The notes below the pieces were generated by a model. It had not been told where the DNA came from. It worked only from the letters and a program-made list of their open reading frames with translations, and ran no database searches. From contig NZ_AZEL01000020.1 in NCBI RefSeq assembly GCF_001434975.1, positions 1 to 38,542 on the forward strand: a stretch of DNA of 38,542 nt, in the 5' to 3' direction. The translations under genes and the position numbers were made by a program. Of the stretch, positions 24,472 through 31,210 are shown piece after piece. The DNA is from Lactobacillus gallinarum DSM 10532 = JCM 2011. GTDB lineage: Bacteria; Bacillota; Bacilli; Lactobacillales; Lactobacillaceae. Position 1 is the first letter of the stretch. Each line of letters starts with the position of its first letter.

Positions 24472-25584
24472 ATGAAAATCTTAATTGTAATTGACGATTA
24501 TTTCAATCAAAGTAATGGTATGAGCATCTCGACGCAACAATTTGCTCACGAATACAAGAAAATGGGCCAAGAGGTTCGTATCCTTTCTACTGGAAAAGAT
24601 GCCGATTACTCTGTGCCTGAACTAAAAATTTACATTCCTATTATCTACGGCTTGATTAAAAAGCAGGGGTTCCATTTTGCCAAGCCAATCAACAAAACAT
24701 TAAAAAAAGCGATCAGCTGGGCAGATATTGTTCAAGTTGAAACACCTTTTCCTGTTTCCTGGCGAGCAACAAAGCTTGCTAAAAAACAGGCTAAACCAGT
24801 GACCGGAACCTTTCACATTTATCCGCAAAACATCACTGCTTCCGTGCCGATCTTGGACAATAAATTTGGCAACTGGTGCTTTATGACTTTCTTCAAGGTC
24901 AAGTCATTCAGAAATTGTGATGCCTTGCAGGTTCCTACACCTAAGGTAGCAAAATGGTTAAGACAACATCACTTCAAGCAAAAGCTTTTTGTGGTCTCAA
25001 ATGGAATTAGTGAAAAGTTTATTCAAAATCCACACAAAGAAGAAGTCGGGCATCCCTTCACCATTTTGTGTATTGGACGCTTTTCGCATGAAAAACAGCA
25101 ACAAACTTTATTCAAAGCAATGCAACTAGCTAAACATGCCCCAGAAATTCGCCTTATTTTTGCTGGTCAAGGTCCTCTAGAAAAAGAATATGAAAAGTTG
25201 GCAAATCAGCTCCCTAAGAAACCAATCATGCACTATTTTGCACCAGTTGATTTGAGAAAGATTATGTCTCAAGCCGACCTGGTCGTGCACTGCGCTGATG
25301 TCGAGATTGAAGGCATGGCTTGCATGGAGGCCTTTGCTAGTGGCTGCGTACCTGTAATTGCCGACAGTCCCTTGTCTTCTACTGTTAGCTATGCTTTGAC
25401 TGACAACAATCGTTTCCCTGCTGGTGATAGTACAGCCTTAGCTGAAAAGATTGATTACTGGTTCGAGCATCCCCTAGAGTTAAAAGAAATGCAGCAAAGA
25501 TACCGCGATTATGGCAAAACTTTGAGCGTTAAAAGATCAGCTAAGATTGCCTTGGGTAATTTGGAAGGTTTGACTTTAAAATAA
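24472..25584 (+). CDS. GT4-family glycosyltransferase
   Basis: A 370-residue GT-B glycosyltransferase. The N-terminal domain starts KILIVIDDYFNQSNGMS. The C-terminal nucleotide-sugar domain has FTILCIGRFSHEKQQQTL and the E-x7-E motif (E278, E286) in DVEIEGMACMEAFASG. It resembles the enzymes that add glucose to diacylglycerol or other lipid acceptors, which fits the divergent acyltransferase next door. Family assignment is firm, acceptor is inferred. It ends at a shared terminator. Confidence 0.85.
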   Translation: MKILIVIDDYFNQSNGMSISTQQFAHEYKKMGQEVRILSTGKDADYSVPELKIYIPIIYGLIKKQGFHFAKPINKTLKKAISWADIVQVETPFPVSWRATKLAKKQAKPVTGTFHIYPQNITASVPILDNKFGNWCFMTFFKVKSFRNCDALQVPTPKVAKWLRQHHFKQKLFVVSNGISEKFIQNPHKEEVGHPFTILCIGRFSHEKQQQTLFKAMQLAKHAPEIRLIFAGQGPLEKEYEKLANQLPKKPIMHYFAPVDLRKIMSQADLVVHCADVEIEGMACMEAFASGCVPVIADSPLSSTVSYALTDNNRFPAGDSTALAEKIDYWFEHPLELKEMQQRYRDYGKTLSVKRSAKIALGNLEGLTLK

Positions 25585-25588
25585 AATC

Positions 25589-25625
25589 AAAAAGCTTGAT
25601 TAGCATCACACTAACCAAGCTTTTT
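25589..25625. terminator. Bidirectional terminator
   Basis: AAAAAGCTTG...TTAG pairs with CTAA...CAAGCTTTTT with one bulge pair. It lies between convergent genes ending at 25584 and 25633. Confidence 0.85.
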
Positions 25626-25632
25626 GTCTCTC

Positions 25633-26076
25633 TTATTTTTCTCGTTCCTTATCAGTCAAGGTTAAATCGCTCTTGTCTGAGATCCAACTGTACAATGGCA
25701 AGTCGATCTTACCATTTTCGTCCATATTCTCCATAACCTTTCCCATAAAGAATTCTTGCCAATTTTGCGTTGGCTTAATACCTGGATGATTCAATTGTGG
25801 AGTTAACCAACCTTCAGATATTGGTCTAATTGGGTTAAGGCCAACAACCATGCCAATTGTATAGTTAGAAAGGTCAAAACTGCCTTCAACCACGATCCAC
25901 TTAGGATTCTTCATCAACTCTGGTTGCAACTTAGAAAGCATTTCAGGTGGGATCTTGCCTTCAGTAACCATCATTCTGCCTTTGATTGGGCCATGCTTTT
26001 GTTCGAAGTTTTGCAACACACCCTTCATGAACAACTTTTGACCTAACTCATCAAATTTCTTTTCGTCTTTTAACAT
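25633..26076 (-). CDS. Conserved small protein of unknown function
   Basis: A 147-residue soluble protein from ATG 26076; a TTG two codons upstream (26082) is an alternative start, and the ribosome binding site is weak for either. It reads LKDEKKFDELGQKLFMKGVL, then GRMMVTEGKIPPEMLSKLQP and a Trp/Pro-rich second half (EGWLTPQLNHPGIKPTQNW). No motif that I can tie to a function, no signal peptide, no membrane span. It may be read with the genes upstream, but there is a 44-bp gap to the metalloprotease. Confidence 0.6.
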   Translation of the reverse strand: MLKDEKKFDELGQKLFMKGVLQNFEQKHGPIKGRMMVTEGKIPPEMLSKLQPELMKNPKWIVVEGSFDLSNYTIGMVVGLNPIRPISEGWLTPQLNHPGIKPTQNWQEFFMGKVMENMDENGKIDLPLYSWISDKSDLTLTDKEREK

Positions 26077-26126
26077 TATCAAATCTGCTTTCTTTACAAG
26101 ATAAGTCCATTATACAAAAATGTCGG

Positions 26127-26756
26127 CTATTGACCAAGATGATACAATTTGCGTACATTTTGCACGTCAACTGGTTGAATTGGCACACCTGGATTTTCTT
26201 TCATCACTGATGGCTTTGCTCCCTTATAGTGCTTCAATCCAATGGCATGACCTAATTCATGTTCACAGATTGCTAATGTCCATCTACTAAAAGCAAGATC
26301 GGTTTGATCTGCCGGAATTCCACTGTCTTTCAATTGTTTTCTCACATATGACTTATTCAAAAATGCTGGATTAAGGTTAATCACTGGATTCAACTTGCTA
26401 GCTTTGCGACCGATATGCAAGACATCATCTTTAACAAATGCGATCCCAGGCATTGGAATGTCCTTTCTCTTAATATCAGTCACAATGATGTTGGCATCCC
26501 TCTGTCGTTTAACCTGCTTAAAAGTAAATGCACCAGTATTGTTCCAAGCTTTCATCGCCTGCTTCATTGTTTGATATAAAAAATTCTTAGGCTTCATCTT
26601 AAGATAGACGGTTCTAACTGGCTTCTTGATATCCTTAACCTTTAAAGTCTTATTTTTTGCTAAAACAGTATTAGTATTTCCAATAACAAAACTTCCAGTC
26701 ACTGGTGTCAACAACATTACAGCTGCAGCGGCTTTGATTAAAAATTTCTTTTTCAT
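26127..26756 (-). CDS. Secreted matrixin-like zinc metalloprotease
   Basis: A 209-residue exported protein with signal peptide KFLIKAAAAVMLLTPVTGSF, cleaved probably after VLA near residue 33. The zinc motif HELGHAIGLKH (166-176) is the HExxHxxGxxH of metzincins, and PSVMKENPG (M185) is the Met-turn. This places it in the M10 matrixin-like group. It is a single catalytic domain without hemopexin or cell-wall anchor. Small secreted matrixins are common in lactobacilli; the substrate is unknown. GGAGG precedes the start. It is separated from the transporter gene upstream by a terminator. Confidence 0.85.
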   Translation of the reverse strand: MKKKFLIKAAAAVMLLTPVTGSFVIGNTNTVLAKNKTLKVKDIKKPVRTVYLKMKPKNFLYQTMKQAMKAWNNTGAFTFKQVKRQRDANIIVTDIKRKDIPMPGIAFVKDDVLHIGRKASKLNPVINLNPAFLNKSYVRKQLKDSGIPADQTDLAFSRWTLAICEHELGHAIGLKHYKGAKPSVMKENPGVPIQPVDVQNVRKLYHLGQ

Positions 26757-26775
26757 ATCTATCCCTCCAAAACAA

Positions 26776-26809
26776 AAAATGTGCTTTAGTACAAATTAAA
26801 GCACATTTT
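26776..26809 (-). terminator. Terminator of the APC transporter gene
   Basis: AAAATGTGCTTTA pairs with TAAAGCACATTTT, 13 bp, with an 8-nt loop; a T tract lies on the minus-strand side. Confidence 0.8.
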
Positions 26810-26832
26810 CTTTTCTATTCAATAAAAATCTA

Positions 26833-28278
26833 CTAAGCATTTTCGTGATTTCTTTGCCATCTTGCGATTAAAGGAAAAAACAAACCTAAACCTAACAAGA
26901 CAAAGGATTCAAAGACATTCAAGAAAATTGTCTGATAATACTCAGTCGATCCAGTTGGAGCATCGACCTGGAAAATTGAACCAAATGCAGCTACCAAGGT
27001 TAGTAAGAAGCACCACCAACCCATGATTAATGACATGCGTCTGTTCTTGATATAAACATATTCAGCATGGTACTTCTTTTCATCCTCACGAATCTTAATG
27101 AAAGCCCAGAAAATAAATGAAGTAGTAAATGGGTCGATAATACCGTTCAAGTTTAACAACTGATTAAAAATAGAATTAATGTTAGGCAACGTTGCTGAAG
27201 AGAACATGATAAAAGAACAAAGTAAGGTTGTTAGCCAATATCCATGAATTGGTAAACCGTTTTTATCCTTCTTAGTCAAACCCTTAGGTAAATATTTTTT
27301 CGCAGTATCTGATAAGAATTCACGTGACATTCCATCAACTAACATTGCTAATTGTGCAATCATATAAAGCGCCTGCGTCACAATGAACAAGTACAAGAAG
27401 AATTTACCTAAACCGAAGTCCTTACCCATTGCCTCAAATGCATAGTAGGAACCGTTCATCTTCAAGTCATCTGGCAAGTGGTGCGCGTTGAAGAAGACAC
27501 CCAAAGCAAATGAACCAAAGACCGTCAAGAATCCAGTCATAACAGCCAACATAATCATTGCCTTAGGAAAGTCACGCGCACCATTTTTCAATTCAGTAAC
27601 GTATGGTGCAACGAATTCCGCACCATCCATCGCAAAAATGAACAAACCTAATGAAGTGAAGAACTTAGTATCAAAGGTTGGGAAAATTGAACGCCAGTTG
27701 AATGGTTGAGTTTCAATATGACCACCCTTGCCTAAATATGCAAAAGTCATGATGATGTACAAAACCGTAATGATGAACATTGCCCCACCACCAATGACTG
27801 ATAGAATCTGCAATGAGTTCGCAAAACGGTGCTGGAAGAAGATAAAGATGATGAAGACAACTGCAGTAAGCAAAGCAAATGTCCAGTTGTTCATTTTATC
27901 TTCATAAGAGTTATTGCCGGCAAAAAGCCAACCAAATGAAACAACAGTTGAGTTCGCAACATCGACTAGATATGGCAGAGCACAAACCCAGCCAGCCCAG
28001 GCCATGAAGTAACCCATTTTATCGCCAGAAGTATGACGAATCCAGGAAGTTAAGCCACCAGTTGTATCAGAAAAAGTTGAACCTAACTGTCCGACCATCA
28101 TTTCGTATGGGACAACGTACAAAGCAAGCATGATAACCCACTCTGAAATGGTTGCCAAACCTTGTTTTTTAAAGTTATAGATAATGTCATCGAAACCAAT
28201 AACGGTAACAAAATCCATCAAAGCCAATACTGGCCAAGAAATTAGTTTACGCTTATGCGTAGTGTCAAAAGAATCCAA
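26833..28278 (-). CDS. Amino acid permease, APC family (glutamate/GABA antiporter-like, YjeM-like)
   Basis: A 481-residue membrane protein with about 12 hydrophobic segments. The first helix follows LISWPVLALMDFVTVIGFDD, and the SDTTGGLTSWIRHTSG segment after helix 2 is typical of the glutamate/GABA antiporter branch. The start is taken as TTG 28276-28278, because GGGGAGG lies eight bases upstream and no ATG exists before helix 1. TTG would make it a weakly translated gene. No decarboxylase gene is adjacent, so acid resistance cannot be claimed. The substrate is not certain. Confidence 0.8.
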   Translation of the reverse strand: MDSFDTTHKRKLISWPVLALMDFVTVIGFDDIIYNFKKQGLATISEWVIMLALYVVPYEMMVGQLGSTFSDTTGGLTSWIRHTSGDKMGYFMAWAGWVCALPYLVDVANSTVVSFGWLFAGNNSYEDKMNNWTFALLTAVVFIIFIFFQHRFANSLQILSVIGGGAMFIITVLYIIMTFAYLGKGGHIETQPFNWRSIFPTFDTKFFTSLGLFIFAMDGAEFVAPYVTELKNGARDFPKAMIMLAVMTGFLTVFGSFALGVFFNAHHLPDDLKMNGSYYAFEAMGKDFGLGKFFLYLFIVTQALYMIAQLAMLVDGMSREFLSDTAKKYLPKGLTKKDKNGLPIHGYWLTTLLCSFIMFSSATLPNINSIFNQLLNLNGIIDPFTTSFIFWAFIKIREDEKKYHAEYVYIKNRRMSLIMGWWCFLLTLVAAFGSIFQVDAPTGSTEYYQTIFLNVFESFVLLGLGLFFPLIARWQRNHENA

Positions 28279-28427
28279 AAAATTTCCTCCCCTATGAACT
28301 AGAAACAATTATTTCATAGGTTTGGGCGGTGAATTATTTAAATGTTTCCCTATTTCTTCATCCATAATTTTCTCCCTATTCTCATTAATAAGTATAGTCT
28401 ATCTAGGTATATAAAAAAATAAACCTA

Positions 28428-28456
28428 TTGAAAACGATACAAATTCCAATTAGAAT
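28428..28456 (+). promoter_or_regulatory. Promoter of the 28466 lipoprotein, giving a near-leaderless mRNA
   Basis: TTGAAA (28428-28433), 17 bp, TAGAAT (28451-28456). The expected transcription start is around 28463, only a few bases before ATG 28466. No Shine-Dalgarno sequence is present. Confidence 0.6.
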
Positions 28457-28465
28457 AATCTCATT

Positions 28466-29053
28466 ATGAAAAAACTATTATTTACTTCTGCCATTTTATT
28501 AACTGGTTTAATGATTACGGGATGCGCACCTGTAAAGCATGAAATAACCCATAATGAAACAAGTTCTAAGACAGAAAAGCATTCTAGTTCTCACAAGAAA
28601 CAATACCAGATTGCTACGCCTAAGATTGATTTACATAAAAAATATAAAGGCTTTAAATTAACCACTGTGCCTAGTCAATATCGCGGCACATGGTATCGTG
28701 CTGACCCATACAGTAAAAAGGCCACCAAATTAGTCATTACGACTCATACATTCAATGGCTATGTTACTTATCAAAAGACTGATCCTAACTTGAAGCTTGA
28801 TCATAACTCAGAGAAACAAAATAAAGAATATGCTGGTAATGCAGTAATGATTTCAACGGACAATGGTGTTTTAAAGGAACGTGGATTTTTAGACACCGTT
28901 GACATGGTATACAAATTGGGACAGTTTAAAGGTCAATCATGTTTATTCATGAGCTATGGTACTAATCATAATACTGTTAATGGCGTAGCTTTTAAGGATA
29001 AAAAGGTTGCACTTAAATATCGTAAATACGATTTTTCAAAAATAAAACAATAG
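28466..29053 (+). CDS. Lipoprotein of the GTWY paralogue family
   Basis: A 195-residue protein with lipobox ITGC in KKLLFTSAILLTGLMITGC, followed by a His/Ser/Lys-rich linker. The mature domain has VPSQYRGTWYRADPYSKK, then LVITTHTFNGYVTYQ, in the same order as in the secreted GTWY proteins. Near the C terminus it has VNGVAFKDKKVALKYRKYDF, which is close to VSGVAWKTPQLAQQYKHKKF in the lipoprotein at 18843, so the two lipoproteins form a subgroup. It has its own promoter and terminator. There is no ribosome binding site, so translation is probably leaderless. Function unknown. Confidence 0.78.
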   Translation: MKKLLFTSAILLTGLMITGCAPVKHEITHNETSSKTEKHSSSHKKQYQIATPKIDLHKKYKGFKLTTVPSQYRGTWYRADPYSKKATKLVITTHTFNGYVTYQKTDPNLKLDHNSEKQNKEYAGNAVMISTDNGVLKERGFLDTVDMVYKLGQFKGQSCLFMSYGTNHNTVNGVAFKDKKVALKYRKYDFSKIKQ

Positions 29054-29054
29054 A

Positions 29055-29105
29055 AAAAATCAGCAGTTAGCTTCAAATGTTAAGGTAACTGCTGATTTTT
29101 TATTT
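29055..29105. terminator. Bidirectional terminator
   Basis: AAAAATCAGCAGTTA (29055-29069) and TAACTGCTGATTTTT (29086-29100): a 15-bp perfect stem between convergent genes. Confidence 0.85.
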
Positions 29106-29108
29106 CTT

Positions 29109-29501
29109 TTACAATTCTTCTTGTTCTTCGCTTTCCGTAATGAAGTCTTTCATTGCTTGCGGATCTTTGATCAAAACCTTTAACAAACGATTATTACTTT
29201 TTGTAGGAATTTCGCCAACTTCATATAAAGCTATAGTTGATGGACTCCAGCCAATAATGTTGGCTAATTGTTTTTGTGTTAAATTCCATTTTTGACGTAA
29301 AGCCTTTATATCTTTTGGACCGACATAATTATACTTTTTACGATATTTCTCCTGTGCCATCTTTACGGCTTGATTATCTAACTCCATATCATCAATGATT
29401 TTGTTTGTTTTACTATCAAAACGAGCTGGGGTTGTTATTTCTATATTTTCCCCCTTAATTTCAAAAGTGTTGGTATGATTTTTTACATAAGTTTCGTTCA
29501 T
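29109..29501 (-). CDS. HTH antitoxin of an MqsRA-like toxin-antitoxin pair
   Basis: A 130-residue protein with an XRE-type helix-turn-helix at about residues 64-120 (IKALRQKWNLTQKQLANIIG, then WSPSTIALYEVGE). This matches the layout of the C-terminal domain of MqsA, including the DPQAMKDFI tail. The N-terminal part lacks the four cysteines of the classical MqsA zinc finger. It follows the toxin-like gene by 13 bp, the toxin-first order typical of MqsRA and HigBA. It would bind the toxin and repress the operon. The classification as MqsA rather than another HigA-like antitoxin is tentative. Confidence 0.7.
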   Translation of the reverse strand: MNETYVKNHTNTFEIKGENIEITTPARFDSKTNKIIDDMELDNQAVKMAQEKYRKKYNYVGPKDIKALRQKWNLTQKQLANIIGWSPSTIALYEVGEIPTKSNNRLLKVLIKDPQAMKDFITESEEQEEL

Positions 29502-29514
29502 ACTATATCACTCC

Positions 29515-29772
29515 TTAATATAAAGCTTGATTAAATGAGATAAACTTTACCATATTTAGATCTGAAGAGAATTTGCATTTAATATAATACGTAATTCCCA
29601 TATCTGTTTCATAAATCCACAAATATTCTCCGGGAAACGATCTATCTTCAGACACTTTTACAAAATTATCTATTGTTAATTGAGCAACAATAATTTTTGC
29701 TGCTTCATTAGAAACCGTCCTAGCATGCTTAGCACGACGATGAATGAGTACAAATTTATCCTCTCTTACCAA
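29515..29772 (-). CDS. MqsR-like toxin (mRNA interferase family)
   Basis: An 85-residue protein. The order IDNFVKVSEDRSFPGEYLWIYE, then ITYYIKCKF and VKFISFNQAL follows the fold of MqsR toxins, which cut mRNA at GCU sites (YIK and SF strands at the end). The start is TTG 29770-29772; no ATG fits, and the ribosome binding site is only AAAAAG. The IS30-type element ends 37 bp upstream, so the native promoter may have been cut off. Assignment is by eye from strand pattern. Confidence 0.6.
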   Translation of the reverse strand: MVREDKFVLIHRRAKHARTVSNEAAKIIVAQLTIDNFVKVSEDRSFPGEYLWIYETDMGITYYIKCKFSSDLNMVKFISFNQALY

Positions 29773-29808
29773 TCTTTTTAGATTTTTAGAGCAAATTCTT
29801 TATCGTAA

Positions 29809-30985
29809 ATTGCAATAATAACTTGAACACTTTTGTTTAGGCTGCTTGATAGATGCGATCTAATTCTCTTTCAAAGATTTCATCTGGTGTATGATAAGCC
29901 AAGATCTTTCTTGGCAATGAATTGCACCAAGTTTCAATGTCAATGATTTGTTGGAGAGAGTAGTTATGAATATAGTCACCTTTAGGAATGAATCTGCGAA
30001 TAAGGCCATTATACCTCTCTACAGTGCCTTTATCACAAGAAGTATATGTATGAGCATAATAAACTAGTGATTTGGAAATATCTTCCAGCTGAGATAGATC
30101 CGCAAATTCAGAACCATTATCAGTCGTAATAGTTTTAAAGATATCGTTCCAATGCTCGCTGTATTGCTTGCGCAGACTTTTAAAGGCATTCATTACACTG
30201 GCAGCTGTTTTATCTGGGATTTTAATAATTAGGAACTCACGGCTCATGCGTTCAGACAAAGTTAGCAGCACTTCGTCGTCCTTGGTCTTATGGCCTAAAA
30301 CAAGATCACATTTCCAATGCCCAAACACATCACGCTTATTAACTTCCCGTGGTCGTTGTTCAATACTGCAGCCTAGCTTCTTCTTATTTTTACGAATGCG
30401 ATGAATTTTGGTATTGCGCTTGAGTTTCTCTGGCAAATCATAGTTATGGATGTTTAACAAGCCTTGATCGACATAATTATAAAGCGTCCTGGTGCAGACA
30501 ATATCGTTGCTGGGAAATTCCCCTACAGCAGTGCAGCGATTACTGCAGGCGTCGAGCGACCAGCCATCTTCAAAAAAGTGCTGTTGGACGTAATCAATAA
30601 ACTTATGCTTCTTAAGAAAATCCGATTTGCGTCCACAGTATCGACGATTATTTTGATAAACACTCTGACCTTGTTGGGCTTTATAACGTTTAACTTTACC
30701 GTGATACAGCTTAACAGCCCCTCGTTTGATCTTATAGTGAATTGTACTAGGGGAACAGCCAATTTCTCGAGCGATGGAACGCAAAGAACAATGATCTTTC
30801 AAACGAGTTTGAATAATAACCCGCTCTTCAAGTGATAGATGTGTTCCTTTTTTACGCTTGTCCGTGATAGAATGTAGTGAGTCCATTTTGACCTCCATAG
30901 ATGTTTTTGTGGTTATTAACATTCTATCAAACAGGTCCAAATGGACTTTTTATTTTCTATCAAGTGTTCAATTTAATTTTACAAT
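29809..30985 (-). mobile_element. IS30-family insertion sequence
   Basis: Imperfect terminal inverted repeats at 29809-29832 and 30962-30985 (20 of 24 bases), starting ATTG and ending TTGAACACTT inside. The length is 1177 bp, with one transposase gene filling it. A short target duplication could not be identified with confidence. It sits between the toxin-antitoxin pair and an ISL3-type relic. Confidence 0.8.
29837..30886 (-). CDS. IS30-family transposase
   Basis: A 349-residue transposase from ATG 30886, which follows GGAGGTC. The N-terminal HTH pair includes SLEERVIIQTRL and SLRSIAREIGCSPSTIHYKI. The catalytic triad is D194 (WKCDLV), D256 (TTDNGSEF) and E290 (GTVERYNG), giving the DD(33)E spacing of IS30. 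The frame is intact, so the element could be active. Confidence 0.9.
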   Translation of the reverse strand: MDSLHSITDKRKKGTHLSLEERVIIQTRLKDHCSLRSIAREIGCSPSTIHYKIKRGAVKLYHGKVKRYKAQQGQSVYQNNRRYCGRKSDFLKKHKFIDYVQQHFFEDGWSLDACSNRCTAVGEFPSNDIVCTRTLYNYVDQGLLNIHNYDLPEKLKRNTKIHRIRKNKKKLGCSIEQRPREVNKRDVFGHWKCDLVLGHKTKDDEVLLTLSERMSREFLIIKIPDKTAASVMNAFKSLRKQYSEHWNDIFKTITTDNGSEFADLSQLEDISKSLVYYAHTYTSCDKGTVERYNGLIRRFIPKGDYIHNYSLQQIIDIETWCNSLPRKILAYHTPDEIFERELDRIYQAA

Positions 30986-31004
30986 CGGCGACAGTTTTTT
31001 TGCA

Positions 31005-31038
31005 TAAAAAAGGAGGACATAGTCCCCTATAATAAAAA
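31005..31038 (-). terminator. Terminator-like hairpin between the IS30 element and the ISL3-type end
   Basis: GGAGGAC and GTCCCCT pair with one mismatch and have A or T runs on both sides. Its parent gene is not present. Confidence 0.4.
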
Positions 31039-31079
31039 ATCTATCCTACTAAACATTTTATAAATAAAGGTGTGTTTCT

Positions 31080-31160
31080 ATGCCCTCTTTTAATAATTGT
31101 ATTAAATTTGATCTTGATATTAAAGAAAAAGAATCAAACAGCCTTTTAATGGTTGCTTGA
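31080..31160 (+). pseudogene. 26-codon frame, possible remnant of a transposase N terminus
   Basis: AAAGGTG lies upstream of ATG 31080. The frame reads MPSFNNCIKFDLDIKEKESN and ends after LLMVA. The CIKFDLDIK stretch resembles the first residues of some ISL3 transposases from lactobacilli, and an ISL3-type end lies just downstream. The frame runs into a terminator hairpin and its direction does not fit a simple IS, so it would need an internal deletion. Confidence 0.25.
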
Positions 31161-31163
31161 TTC
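31131..31163 (-). terminator. Terminator of the proteinase gene
   Basis: GAATCAAACAGCC pairs with GGTTGCTTGATTC (11 of 13, plus a G-U pair). The minus strand continues TTCTTTTTCTTT. Confidence 0.7.
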
Positions 31164-31176
31164 TATTCATTTACTC

Positions 31177-31203
31177 TCTATCAACAGGGTTTGACAAAGA
31201 GCC
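31177..31203 (-). repeat. ISL3-type terminal inverted repeat, proteinase side
   Basis: Read on the minus strand it starts GGCTCTTTGTCAAA and ends TGTTGATAGA. It matches 24 of 27 bases of the opposite-strand end at 38488-38514. GGCTCTTTGTCAA is characteristic of ISL3-family ends. The outer tip is at 31203, seven bases from the proteinase stop codon, with the element body to the left. Confidence 0.65.
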
Positions 31204-31210
31204 ATTTTAA

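Noticed and set aside
28428-28441. A cre site at TGAAAACGATACAA before the lipoprotein gene
   Set aside because: It matches only about 12 of 14 positions and fails in the conserved CA end; it is better explained as the -35 region.
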